The notes under the pieces: model-generated
Database searches by the model: none
The model's input: the letters and a program-made list of their open reading frames with translations, nothing else
Told to the model about the DNA's origin: nothing
Translations under genes and position numbers: made by a program
Shown: one piece after another, positions 30,247 to 37,380 of the stretch
Position numbering within the stretch: the first letter of the stretch is position 1
Layout: the number at the start of each line of letters is the position of its first letter
Assembly: GCA_964396225.1 (NCBI GenBank)
Contig: CAYNEL010000004.1
Coordinates: forward strand, 1 to 41,398
Length of the DNA stretch: 41,398 nt
From: CAYNEL01 sp964396225
Lineage (GTDB): Bacteria; Patescibacteriota; Minisyncoccia; Moranbacterales; UBA1568
Direction: 5' to 3'

Positions 30247-30319
30247 GCCGTTGTAGCTCAGTCGGTAGAGCATCTCCATGGTAAGGAGAAGGTCACCGGT
30301 TCAAATCCGGTCAACGGCT
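30247..30319 (+). tRNA. tRNA-Thr (anticodon GGT)
   Basis: A 73-base cloverleaf: acceptor GCCGTTG/CAACGGC, D arm GCTC...GAGC, anticodon stem TCTCC/GGAGA with loop ATGGTAA, T arm ACCGG-TTCAAAT-CCGGT, discriminator T. No CCA is encoded. It reads ACC. Confidence 0.95.
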
Positions 30320-30406
30320 CAACAGAAACAGACAGGCCGGGTCGTCCGTTCGGGATTCCTCTCAATAAGCCGTAAGTTCGTCCATATGGGTATCATCAAG
30401 GAAACG

Positions 30407-30547
30407 ATGGTCAAACTAAAGTGTAGCAATTGCAAGAAAGTGAGCCAGATCACCAAACGCAATAAGAAAAAGGTGAAGGAAAAGCTTGAGTTGTCGAAGT
30501 TCTGCCGGTTCTGCCGGAAGCACACCAAGCACACGGAAAGCAAGTGA
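30407..30547 (+). CDS. rpmG: Ribosomal protein bL33
   Basis: A 46-residue basic protein with the four-cysteine zinc form: CSNC near the start and CRFC near the end, plus KNKKKVKEKLELSKF-type spacing and the ending KHTKHTESK typical of bL33. ATG 30407 is chosen because AAGGA at 30398-30402 is at normal distance; ATG 30386 in the same frame would add seven residues. It lies between tRNA genes, next to tRNA-Trp, an arrangement seen in many bacteria upstream of secE. Confidence 0.88.
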   Translation: MVKLKCSNCKKVSQITKRNKKKVKEKLELSKFCRFCRKHTKHTESK

Positions 30548-30576
30548 CCGCGCGGTCGGGGAAGGCCCGGCCTGCC

Positions 30577-30647
30577 GGGGGAGTAGTTTAATGGTAGAAC
30601 GGCGGTCTCCAAAACCGCTAGTGAGGGTTCGATTCCTTCCTCCCCTG
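30577..30647 (+). tRNA. tRNA-Trp (anticodon CCA)
   Basis: A 71-base cloverleaf: acceptor GGGGGAG/CTCCCCT (first pair G-U), anticodon stem GCGGT/ACCGC with loop CTCCAAA, T arm GAGGG-TTCGATT-CCTTC, discriminator G. No CCA is encoded. CCA reads only UGG, so UGA is not read as Trp by this tRNA. Confidence 0.93.
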
Positions 30648-30688
30648 CCGATTGGATATTGGAAATCGAAAGTCGGATATCTCCATCT

Positions 30689-30761
30689 GGCCCTATCGTC
30701 TAGTGGTCTAGGACACCACCCTCTCACGGTGGGAACCGGGGTTCGAATCCCCGTGGGGTCA
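30689..30761 (+). tRNA. tRNA-Glu (anticodon CTC)
   Basis: A 73-base cloverleaf: acceptor GGCCCTA/TGGGGTC with G-U pairs, anticodon stem CCACC/GGTGG with loop CTCTCAC, T arm CGGGG-TTCGAAT-CCCCG, discriminator A. No CCA is encoded. It reads GAG, fitting the GC-rich codon use. Confidence 0.93.
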
Positions 30762-30821
30762 CACACAGGAAAGCGCCGTCGGCCGTCTCTTTGCCGGGGA
30801 TCCCGTCCCCGTCGTGGGGCG

Positions 30822-30830
30822 TGTTACAAT
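30822..30830 (+). promoter_or_regulatory. Extended -10 promoter for uppS
   Basis: TG-T-TACAAT at 30822-30830; no clear -35. Start near 30837 gives a leader of about 44 bases. Confidence 0.5.
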
Positions 30831-30880
30831 TCTCCTTGCGTATCCAAAGGGGATTCCTGGCTAACCTTTGAAACCATCGC

Positions 30881-31594
30881 ATGACCGAGCCTCTCACCCA
30901 TCTGCCTCGCCACGTGGCCATCATCCCTGATGGCAACCGGCGCTGGGCCAAGGCCCGCGGCCTGAAGCCGTGGGACGGGCACACGGCCGGCGCCCAGGTG
31001 ACCGAACATATCCTGCGCCGGGCCGCCGACCTCGGCATCTTCTCCCTCTCGATGTGGGGGTCGTCGCTCGACAACCTGGCCAAGCGTCCCTTCCTCGAGG
31101 TGCAGGCCCTTTTCCGGATCTACAAGGAATACTTCGCCAAGCTAGCGGACAGCCCCGAAGTGCATGAGCGTCAGGTGCGCATCAACTTCATCGGCCGCTG
31201 GGAAGAGCAGCTGCCCGCTCCCATCAAAAAGGTCCTCCACCGCTGTCTCGACGCCACCCGGGGGTATTCCAAACACCTGGTCAATTTCTTCCTTGCCTAC
31301 AACGGAGACGAGGAGATGCTCTCGGCCATCCGGGCCATCGCGGCCAGTGAGCTGAAGCCGGAAGAAATCACGCCGGAAACCGTCAAACAGCACCTCATGA
31401 CCCGGGATCTCCCGCCGGTCGATCTCCTTATCCGGACCGGGGGAGAACCGCACCTGTCGGCCGGTTTCATGATGTGGGATGTGGCGGATTCCCAACTCTA
31501 CTTCACCGACAAGAATTTTCCCGATTTTGACGGGGATGAGTTCGAGAAGGCCATCCGGGATTTCGACGCGCGCGGCCGCCGGTTCGGGGGCTGA
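30881..31594 (+). CDS. uppS: Undecaprenyl-diphosphate synthase
   Basis: A 237-residue cis-prenyltransferase. The catalytic Asp is D17 in IIPDGNRRWAK; other family blocks are the GHTAGAQ region, the SMWGSSLDNLAKRP segment (commonly S-T-E-N-W-x-R-P), the FLAYNG strand and LLIRTGGEPHLSAGFMMWD...LYFTDKNFPDF near the end. STEN becomes SLDN and SGE-R-LSN becomes GGEPHLSA, divergent but consistent. The product carries peptidoglycan and surface glycan precursors, so it feeds the transferase at 21923. The start has no Shine-Dalgarno site. infA begins about 200 bases later with its own promoter. Confidence 0.92.
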   Translation: MTEPLTHLPRHVAIIPDGNRRWAKARGLKPWDGHTAGAQVTEHILRRAADLGIFSLSMWGSSLDNLAKRPFLEVQALFRIYKEYFAKLADSPEVHERQVRINFIGRWEEQLPAPIKKVLHRCLDATRGYSKHLVNFFLAYNGDEEMLSAIRAIAASELKPEEITPETVKQHLMTRDLPPVDLLIRTGGEPHLSAGFMMWDVADSQLYFTDKNFPDFDGDEFEKAIRDFDARGRRFGG

Positions 31595-31615
31595 CGGTCG
31601 AGGAAGAACCGACAT

Positions 31616-31644
31616 TTGACAAAAAATCCGCCTCTGTCTACAAT
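31616..31644 (+). promoter_or_regulatory. Promoter of the infA-rpoA ribosomal operon
   Basis: TTGACA at 31616-31621, a 17-base spacer, and TACAAT at 31639-31644. Start near 31651 leaves a leader of about 145 bases before infA, with no assigned structure. Confidence 0.85.
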
Positions 31645-31795
31645 ACGCAGTACGTTTTGCACAACCAGAAGTTTCGCCCAAAAGAGGCGGGAGAGGCCGG
31701 CCGAACGCCAGCACTTGGAAAGACTTTCCGAAATCTCCTAAGCCCTCTTTGTTTTGCGTTCCGGGGTATACGACATCTTCGCCGCACGGCCCAAT

Positions 31796-32017
31796 ATGCC
31801 AAAAGACAAGCAAGACGTCATCCGTTTCGAGGGTGAGGTGACCGAAACCCTCCCCAGCACCATGTTTCGGGTGCGCCTCGACAACGGCCATGAGGTCCTG
31901 GCTCACATTTCGGGCCGGATGCGCGTCCATTACATCCGTCTCCTGCCAGGGGATCGGGTGGCGGTCGAGATGAGCCCGTACGACCTGACTAAGGGCCGCA
32001 TCGTCAAGCGCCTCTAA
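31796..32017 (+). CDS. infA: Translation initiation factor IF-1
   Basis: A 73-residue OB-fold protein of standard length: DVIRFEGEVTETLPSTMFRVRLDNGHEVLAHISGRMR and LPGDRVAVEMSPYDLTKGRI are textbook IF-1. IF-1 blocks the A site during initiation. ATG 31796 matches the family start; the frame extends upstream to 31754 without support. It is first in the operon with rpmJ and others, as in most bacteria. No Shine-Dalgarno site. Confidence 0.95.
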   Translation: MPKDKQDVIRFEGEVTETLPSTMFRVRLDNGHEVLAHISGRMRVHYIRLLPGDRVAVEMSPYDLTKGRIVKRL

Positions 32018-32055
32018 CGGGCGCCGCCCTCCTTTTCTTTTCGCCTCCGTCGTCT

Positions 32056-32172
32056 ATGAAAGTCCGCGCTTCCGTCAAAAAGATCTGCGCCCATTGCAAG
32101 GTGGTCCGCCGCCGCGGCAAGGTGTACATCATCTGTTCGAGCAACCCCAAGCATAAGCAGCGTCAAGGTTAA
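32056..32172 (+). CDS. rpmJ: Ribosomal protein bL36
   Basis: 38 residues starting MKVRASVKKICAHC. The zinc ligands C11, C14, C27 and H33 are all present, the zinc-containing form. The start is GTCTATG with no Shine-Dalgarno site. It lies between infA and rpsM, the conserved place. Confidence 0.93.
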   Translation: MKVRASVKKICAHCKVVRRRGKVYIICSSNPKHKQRQG

Positions 32173-32187
32173 CCCGCTTCCCACGCT

Positions 32188-32577
32188 ATGGTACGTATTT
32201 CCGGAGTCAACATCCCCGACCAGAAACGCATCGAGATCGCCCTGACCTACGTCTACGGCATCGGCCTTTCGACCAGCCGGCGCATCCTCGCCTCGCTCTC
32301 GATCGACCCCGACACCCGCACCAAGGACCTCTCGGCCACGGAAGCCAACAAGCTGCGCGAGGAGATCGAGAAGAAATACCGAGTCGAAGGCGAGCTCCGC
32401 CATCAGGTCAAGATGAACATCAAGCGCCTTCGCGAGATTGGTTCCTACCGCGGCGTCCGCCACCAGAAGAACCTGCCCGTCCGCGGCCAGCGCACCCGTA
32501 CCAACACCCGCACCGTCCGCGGCAACGTCCGCAAGACCATGGGCAGCGGCCGACGCAAGGCGGCTGACAAGACCTAA
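32188..32577 (+). CDS. rpsM: Ribosomal protein uS13
   Basis: A 129-residue protein with RISGVNIPDQKRIEIALTYVYGIG at the start, LREIEKK-type helix, IGSYRGVRHQKNLPVRGQRT and a basic tail that touches tRNA in the P site. Normal length. CGCTATG start, no Shine-Dalgarno site; 15 bases after rpmJ. Confidence 0.96.
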   Translation: MVRISGVNIPDQKRIEIALTYVYGIGLSTSRRILASLSIDPDTRTKDLSATEANKLREEIEKKYRVEGELRHQVKMNIKRLREIGSYRGVRHQKNLPVRGQRTRTNTRTVRGNVRKTMGSGRRKAADKT

Positions 32578-32613
32578 TCCTTCCCCGTCCCGGAAAGCCC
32601 CATCTCTATCTCT

Positions 32614-33072
32614 ATGGCCGAAGAAACAGTCAAAAATCCTCCCGCTGAAGCCCCGGAAACCGCCGTGCCCGCCGCGCCGGAATCCGAAGCCACCTCAAAG
32701 ACCAAGAAAAAGAAAGTCCGTCGCCAGGTGGTGCGCGGCCAGGCGCACATCCAGTGCACCTACAACAACACCATCATCACCCTCTCCGATCAGAACGGAA
32801 ACGTGCTTTCCTGGTCGAGCTCGGGCCACCTGAACTTCAAAGGCGCCAAAAAGTCCACCCCCTACGCCGCCACCCAGGTGGTCGCCGAGGCGGTGGAGAA
32901 GGCCAAGAAGTACGGCCTCCAGGAGGTGGAAGTGCTGGTCAAGGGCGTGGGCAGCGGCCGCGAAGCCTCCATCCGGGCCCTGGCCAATAACGGCCTCTCC
33001 CTCATCTCCATCCGGGATATCACGCCCATGCCGCACAACGGCTGCCGCGCCAAGAAACCCCGCCGCATCTAA
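32614..33072 (+). CDS. rpsK: Ribosomal protein uS11
   Basis: A 152-residue protein with a 40-residue acidic/Ala N-terminal extension ahead of the normal body (AHIQCTYNNTIITLSDQNGN, SSGHLNFKGAKKSTPYAA, VKGVGSGREASIRAL, ITPMPHNGCRAKKPRR). The core is typical. CTCTATG start. The extension is a lineage feature. Confidence 0.96.
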   Translation: MAEETVKNPPAEAPETAVPAAPESEATSKTKKKKVRRQVVRGQAHIQCTYNNTIITLSDQNGNVLSWSSSGHLNFKGAKKSTPYAATQVVAEAVEKAKKYGLQEVEVLVKGVGSGREASIRALANNGLSLISIRDITPMPHNGCRAKKPRRI

Positions 33073-33097
33073 CCCCGCTCATCCTCCGTCTCATCCT

Positions 33098-33736
33098 ATG
33101 GCCAAAGTCTTCGACAAATGCAAACTCTGCCGGCGGGCCGGCGAAAAGCTCTTCCTCAAGGGCGACCGCTGTTTCACGCCCAAATGCGCCATGGTGCGCA
33201 AGCCGTACGCGCCCGGCATGCACGGCCAGAGCGGGGGCGGGATGCGTCGCGGCGGCAGCGAGTTCGGCCGCCAGCTGGCCATGAAGCAGAAACTGAAGCG
33301 CATCTATGGTGTCATGGAACGCCAGTTCCGTCACCATTTCGACGAGGTCCAGAACAGACCCGGCAATACCGGTGACTTGCTTCTGGCCCGCCTCGAGCTC
33401 CGGCTCGATAACGTGGTCTACCGCCTCGGGCTGGCCGCTTCGCGCGCCCAGGCTCGCCAGCTGGTCGGCCACAAGGCGTTTCTCGTGAACGGCAGGCCGC
33501 TCGACATCCCCTCGGCCGCCCTCAAGGTGGGGGACACCATCACCCTGAAGACCACCAAGCAGGACAAGCAGTATTTCAAGCAACGCGCCGAATACCTGAA
33601 GAACAAGACAGACGTTCCGGCCTGGCTCTCTTTGGACGCGGACGCGTTCTCCGGCACGGTCGTTTCCGTTCCGGGACGTGCTGACCTCGAGGTGAGCGTC
33701 GACCCCCAGATGGTGATCGAGTTCTACTCCAAGTAA
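33098..33736 (+). CDS. rpsD: Ribosomal protein uS4
   Basis: A 212-residue protein. The N-terminal zinc site is C8, C11, C25 and C30 (zinc form). The S4 RNA-binding domain is clear: LELRLDNVVYRLGLAASRAQARQLV and HKAFLVNGRPLDIPS. S4 starts 30S assembly and is often the autoregulator of this operon. CCTATG start, 25 bases after rpsK. Confidence 0.96.
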   Translation: MAKVFDKCKLCRRAGEKLFLKGDRCFTPKCAMVRKPYAPGMHGQSGGGMRRGGSEFGRQLAMKQKLKRIYGVMERQFRHHFDEVQNRPGNTGDLLLARLELRLDNVVYRLGLAASRAQARQLVGHKAFLVNGRPLDIPSAALKVGDTITLKTTKQDKQYFKQRAEYLKNKTDVPAWLSLDADAFSGTVVSVPGRADLEVSVDPQMVIEFYSK

Positions 33737-33799
33737 TATTTCGGTCCTCCGTCCCGGAGGACAGTAAGACCCCCTCATTTTTTATATAACGCCAAGGTT

Positions 33800-34699
33800 A
33801 TGCAGAAGATTCCCCTCCCGCAGCAGTCGCAATACACGGCGCTCGGCGAACACCACGGCCGGTTCGAGATCATGGGCTGCTATCCAGGGTACGGCACCAC
33901 CCTTGGCAACGCTCTGCGCCGCGTCCTCCTCTCGTCCCTCGAAGGGGCGGCCATCCGGAGCGTCAAGATCAAAGGCGTGTCGCACGAGTTCTCGACCGTC
34001 CCGGGCGTCCTCGAAGACGTGGTCCAGATCATCCTCAACCTGAAGAAAGTACGGCTCAAGCTGGAAGGCGACGAGGTCGTCCGTCTCACCCTGAAGAAGA
34101 AGGGCGAGGGCGAGGTTACGGCCGGCGATATCAAGACCGTGGCTGGCGTCTCTGTGGTCAACCCAGGCCAGCTCATCGCCACCCTGACCGACAAGAAGGC
34201 CGAGTTCGAGATGGAGATCGAGGCCGGCAAAGGCCTCGGCTACGTGCCGGTGGAGCAGCAGGAACGCGCTGACAACGAGATCGACGTCATCGCTGTGGAC
34301 GCCATCTACACCCCGGTCAAGCGCGTCAACTACGAAGTGGAGAACATGCGCGTCGGCAAGCGCACTGATTTCGACAAGATCACCCTCGAGATTCTGACCG
34401 ACGGTACCCTCACCCCGGAAGAAGCCCTCTCACAGGCGACCGCCATCCTCGTGGAACAGTTCCAGGCCCTCTCGGGGACGCTCTCGGGCGCCCTGTCCGC
34501 CGAGGCCGAAACCGTTGAGCCTCTCGGGATGCTTTCCGCCCGCGTGCGGAAGGCGCTCGTGGCCGCCGGTCTCGAGACGCTCCAGGCCGTGGCTGACAAG
34601 ACCAAGGACGAGCTCGTCGCCCTCCCGGGTCTCGCCGAAAAGGGAGTGGAGGAGATCGAGACCGCTCTCGCCGAAGCCGGACTGTCACTCAAAGCCTAA
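33800..34699 (+). CDS. rpoA: RNA polymerase alpha subunit
   Basis: A 299-residue subunit, slightly short for the family (about 315-330). The N-terminal domain has HHGRFEIMGCYPGYGTTLGNALRRVLLSSLEGAA and VPGVLEDVVQIILNLK; the C-terminal domain is a helix-hairpin-helix with LSARVRKALVAAGLETLQAV and LPGLAEKGVEEIE. The alpha CTD can contact UP elements and regulators. GGTTATG start without Shine-Dalgarno. Confidence 0.97.
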   Translation: MQKIPLPQQSQYTALGEHHGRFEIMGCYPGYGTTLGNALRRVLLSSLEGAAIRSVKIKGVSHEFSTVPGVLEDVVQIILNLKKVRLKLEGDEVVRLTLKKKGEGEVTAGDIKTVAGVSVVNPGQLIATLTDKKAEFEMEIEAGKGLGYVPVEQQERADNEIDVIAVDAIYTPVKRVNYEVENMRVGKRTDFDKITLEILTDGTLTPEEALSQATAILVEQFQALSGTLSGALSAEAETVEPLGMLSARVRKALVAAGLETLQAVADKTKDELVALPGLAEKGVEEIETALAEAGLSLKA

Positions 34700-34714
34700 A
34701 CCCGTTTCGCCCGT

Positions 34715-35086
34715 ATGAAACACCGTCAGACAGGTCGTACTCTCGGTCGTCCCCGCCGCCAGCGCAAGGCCCTCCTGAAGACGCTGCTCGGCAGCCTGAT
34801 CGTGCGCGAGAAGATCACTACCACTGAGGCCAAAGCCAAGGAGATGAAGCTCTTTATCGACCAGCTCATCAACAAGGCCAAGACTGCCCAAACCGACCAG
34901 GCCCGCAAGGTGGCCATGCTCCGCGCCCTTTCGGCCGCCCTGCCGGCGATGGCCGTGGCCAAGCTTACCAAGCCTGAATTCATCCAGAAGTTCGAGAGTC
35001 GCCGGAGCGGGTACGTGCGCATCACCAAGCTCGACCAGCGTCCCGGGGACGCCGCCCGCATGGCCGTCATCGAATTCATCGCCTGA
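34715..35086 (+). CDS. rplQ: Ribosomal protein bL17
   Basis: A 123-residue protein: MKHRQTGRTLGRPRRQRKALLKTL, then ITTTEAKAKEMKLFIDQLI and the ending RPGDAARMAVIEFI. Standard length and position after rpoA. No Shine-Dalgarno site. Confidence 0.96.
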   Translation: MKHRQTGRTLGRPRRQRKALLKTLLGSLIVREKITTTEAKAKEMKLFIDQLINKAKTAQTDQARKVAMLRALSAALPAMAVAKLTKPEFIQKFESRRSGYVRITKLDQRPGDAARMAVIEFIA

Positions 35087-35097
35087 ACCAACCGCCT

Positions 35098-35514
35098 ATG
35101 GCCGCCACCAAGAAACCATCGCTCAACCGCCGCTACCACCACTTCGACGCACAGGGCAAGGTCGTGGGCCGTCTTGCCACCCGGATCGCCAAGATCCTTT
35201 CTGGCCGCGACCGCGTGGACTACACCCCGCACCAGGACAAGGGCGATTTCGTCGTGGTCACTAACACCGACGGCTTGACCCTCACCGGTACTAAGACCAC
35301 CGGCAAGATGTACCACCAGTTCAGCGGCTACCCGGGAGGCATGCTCTCGCTTTCTTTCGAGGAACAGATGGCCCGTGATTCGCGCAAGGTGCTCATGTGG
35401 GCCGTGCGCGGCATGCTCCCCAAGAACAAGCTGCGCGCTCATATGCTCCGCCGCCTCCGCCTCTACAAGGGGACTGAGCACCAGGAGAAGACCATCCACA
35501 TAACCCACGCCTGA
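35098..35514 (+). CDS. rplM: Ribosomal protein uL13
   Basis: A 138-residue protein with WHFDAQ-like start (YHHFDAQGKVVGRLATRIAKIL), DYTPHQDKGDFVVVTN, MYHQFSGYPGG and WAVRGMLPKNKLRAHMLRRLRLYKG. Normal length. CCTATG start, 11 bases after rplQ. Confidence 0.96.
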   Translation: MAATKKPSLNRRYHHFDAQGKVVGRLATRIAKILSGRDRVDYTPHQDKGDFVVVTNTDGLTLTGTKTTGKMYHQFSGYPGGMLSLSFEEQMARDSRKVLMWAVRGMLPKNKLRAHMLRRLRLYKGTEHQEKTIHITHA

Positions 35515-35519
35515 CGCCT

Positions 35520-35972
35520 ATGGCCACCAAGAAAACCGCCGCTTCCAAGACGTCCGCCAAGGCCGAGACCGCCGCCCGCTATTACCGCGGCGTGGGCCGG
35601 CGCAAGACCGCCGTGGTGGAGGCGCGCCTCTATCCGGCCGCGGGCGAGAAGGACGCCGTAATCGTCGTCAACGACCGCCCGGCCGAGCAGTATTTCGGCA
35701 CCCTGACCCAGACCCTCCTCCTCCGCGCCCCGCTCCGGAGCACGGGCAAAGAGGCTGAGTTCAAGGTGAGCCTGCACGCCCGCGGTGGCGGCCTCACTGC
35801 CCAGGCCGACGCGGCCCGACTGGCCATCGCTCGGGCCCTGATCGTGGCCGAGCCTTCGCTCCGCCCGCTCCTGAAAGCCAACCGGCTCCTCGTCCGCGAT
35901 GCCCGGGAGGTGGAGCGTAAGAAGCCGGGTCTCAAGAAGGCCCGCCGCAGCCCACAGTGGAGCAAACGCTAA
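35520..35972 (+). CDS. rpsI: Ribosomal protein uS9
   Basis: A 150-residue protein with a 20-residue Ala/Lys extension, then YYRGVGRRKTAVVEARLYP, VHARGGGLTAQADAARLAIARAL-type body (LHARGGG) and the universal end RRSPQWSKR, whose last residues reach the P-site tRNA. Pair with uL13; the last gene of the operon. Confidence 0.96.
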   Translation: MATKKTAASKTSAKAETAARYYRGVGRRKTAVVEARLYPAAGEKDAVIVVNDRPAEQYFGTLTQTLLLRAPLRSTGKEAEFKVSLHARGGGLTAQADAARLAIARALIVAEPSLRPLLKANRLLVRDAREVERKKPGLKKARRSPQWSKR

Positions 35973-36006
35973 TCAACCTGATGTTTTGACCTGTCTTCCA
36001 TATCCG

Positions 36007-36030
36007 AAAGCCCCGGGACGGGGCTTTTTT
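36007..36030 (+). terminator. Terminator of the ribosomal operon
   Basis: AAAGCCCC at 36007-36014 pairs with GGGGCTTT at 36020-36027, then a T run. The run overlaps the -35 of the next promoter. Confidence 0.9.
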
Positions 36031-36057
36031 GACAGGCACGGACTCCTTGTGTTAGGT
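36029..36057 (+). promoter_or_regulatory. Promoter of the Nudix gene
   Basis: TTGACA at 36029-36034, a 17-base spacer, and TTAGGT at 36052-36057. It begins inside the T run of the preceding terminator. Confidence 0.6.
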
Positions 36058-36134
36058 TGTGAAGTCTTCTTTCGAGACCGGAGGAGGCTTTGTACCTTGG
36101 ACAACGAGCGCACCATTCGACGACAGGAGGAATG

Positions 36135-36725
36135 ATGAAAACAGTTATCTCGGCTGTACTGCAGCCGTGGCAAAAGGTCGGCCAGCCTCAGGTGCTAGCC
36201 AAGAAATTCAACGTTTCAGTCGGAATCCAGCTTTACGTCAATCCGAATACCGGCGAGCAGGAGGAGCATTCTTTCTTCACCAAGCAGGAAGGCGTCGCCG
36301 TCTGCTGTCTGACACATGGCGGTGATCTGGTGCTGGTACGCCAGTTCAAGCAGGCGGCGAACGGTATGGTCATCGAGTTTCCAGCAGGGATCTTCAAGCA
36401 GGACGAGAACGTGACAACCGCCGCCTTGAACGAAGTGCTCCAGGAGACCGGATATGTGCCCAGCAAGGCAGTCCTCTTGCCGGGCAAGACGCTACTCGCC
36501 CCACGTAAGTCGCCCAGCGGCGAATGGAGCGCCGTGGCGACCGGCTGCGTTTTCACCGGCAAGCAAAACCTTGACGCCGGAGAAGCGGGAATCGAGGTTT
36601 TAGAGGTGAGCGTCGAGGAGTTCTGGACCATGGTCGCCCGGGGTGAGATCCTTTCCGCTCCGACCATCCTGGCTGCCACCAAAGCCGCCCTTGCCGGACA
36701 CATCACCTTTCATCCTCCAGCTTGA
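36135..36725 (+). CDS. Nudix hydrolase, ADP-ribose pyrophosphatase-like, with altered Nudix box
   Basis: A 196-residue protein. The Nudix box reads G-x5-E-x7-N-E-V-L-Q-E-T-G-Y (GIFKQDENVTTAALNEVLQE), where the consensus has R-E-U-x-E-E. Arg is Asn and the first Glu of the EE pair is Gln, while two key glutamates remain, so activity may be changed. VVRQFK-like (LVRQFKQAANGMVIEFPAG) before the box is typical of ADP-ribose pyrophosphatases. AGGAGG at 36125-36130 lies one base from ATG 36132 and four from ATG 36135, so 36135 is chosen. It is a one-gene unit. Confidence 0.75.
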   Translation: MKTVISAVLQPWQKVGQPQVLAKKFNVSVGIQLYVNPNTGEQEEHSFFTKQEGVAVCCLTHGGDLVLVRQFKQAANGMVIEFPAGIFKQDENVTTAALNEVLQETGYVPSKAVLLPGKTLLAPRKSPSGEWSAVATGCVFTGKQNLDAGEAGIEVLEVSVEEFWTMVARGEILSAPTILAATKAALAGHITFHPPA

Positions 36726-36763
36726 TTTTGTTCGATTCCGAAGCTGAAAGGACTGGGTCCTCC

Positions 36764-36798
36764 AAGCCTGCCCCTTAACCTAGGGAGCGGGCTTTTTC
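36764..36798 (+). terminator. Terminator of the Nudix gene
   Basis: AAGCCTGCCCCT at 36764-36775 pairs with AGGGAGCGGGCTT at 36782-36794 (small bulges), then TTTCTT. Confidence 0.8.
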
Positions 36799-36851
36799 TT
36801 GATATTTTTTGATGCCCATGCTTTTATGGCGAATATTGCCGAGAGACATTT

Positions 36852-37316
36852 ATGACACAATCCACGTTTTCTCTTTCCCGGTTGTGCAAGAGGAGATTTC
36901 CCGGAAAAAAAATAGTTTTGGTTGGAGGGGCTTTTGATATTCTGCATCCCGGTCATATCACCATGCTCGAGAAAGCCAAATCCCTAGGGGACGTGTTGAT
37001 CGTTCATATAACTTCAGACAGGCGCTTCAGGGCCAAAAGACAGCGCGCCCCTCTTTTTAAAGAACGGGAAAGGGCTAGGATTATTGCCGCCTTACGGATG
37101 GTGGATGGAGTCATTGTCTTCGACGGCCGGCACTACGACCAGTTGCTGGTGGACAAGATACGTCCGGACATCCTGTTTTTCCATGAGGAGAACTACCGCA
37201 AAGCAAGACAATATGTGGAAGAAACATTGAAATTTGACGGACGGATTTTTGTTCAGAGATCCACGAAACAGTACTCAAGTTCGAGGCTTCTCCAGCAGCT
37301 GAGGAAAATGAAATAA
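36852..37316 (+). CDS. Cytidylyltransferase-like (HxGH) nucleotidyltransferase, TagD/RfaE-C type
   Basis: A 154-residue Rossmann-type nucleotidyltransferase: VLVGGAFDILHPGHITMLEKAKSLGD carries the H-x-G-H nucleotide-binding motif; LIVHITSDRRFRAKR, the basic stretch with PLFKERERARIIAAL, IRPDILFF and the ending SSSRLLQQL fit the TagD / glycerol-3-phosphate cytidylyltransferase or heptose-1-phosphate adenylyltransferase group. Substrate is not decidable. Compared with neighbours the gene is AT-richer and uses more A/T-ending codons, and its Shine-Dalgarno is weak; it may be a recent arrival. It has its own terminator. Confidence 0.78.
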   Translation: MTQSTFSLSRLCKRRFPGKKIVLVGGAFDILHPGHITMLEKAKSLGDVLIVHITSDRRFRAKRQRAPLFKERERARIIAALRMVDGVIVFDGRHYDQLLVDKIRPDILFFHEENYRKARQYVEETLKFDGRIFVQRSTKQYSSSRLLQQLRKMK

Positions 37317-37347
37317 AAGCCCAGGTTTCCGGGGCTTTTATCTTTTT
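37313..37347. terminator. Bidirectional intrinsic terminator
   Basis: ATAAAAGCCC at 37313-37322 pairs perfectly with 37332-37341; CTTTTT follows on plus. The TAA stop of the upstream gene is inside the stem. It also faces the end of the minus gene at 37381. Confidence 0.88.
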
Positions 37348-37380
37348 GGAAAACCTCTTTATTGGGCGAGACTCTTCGAC

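Noticed and set aside
30102..30284. Open frame across tRNA-Tyr and the spacer
   Set aside because: It reads through the tRNA; no ribosome site.
30278..30406. Longer N-terminus for bL33
   Set aside because: The extra part starts inside tRNA-Thr and bL33 normally starts just before the zinc ribbon; ATG 30407 has a ribosome site.
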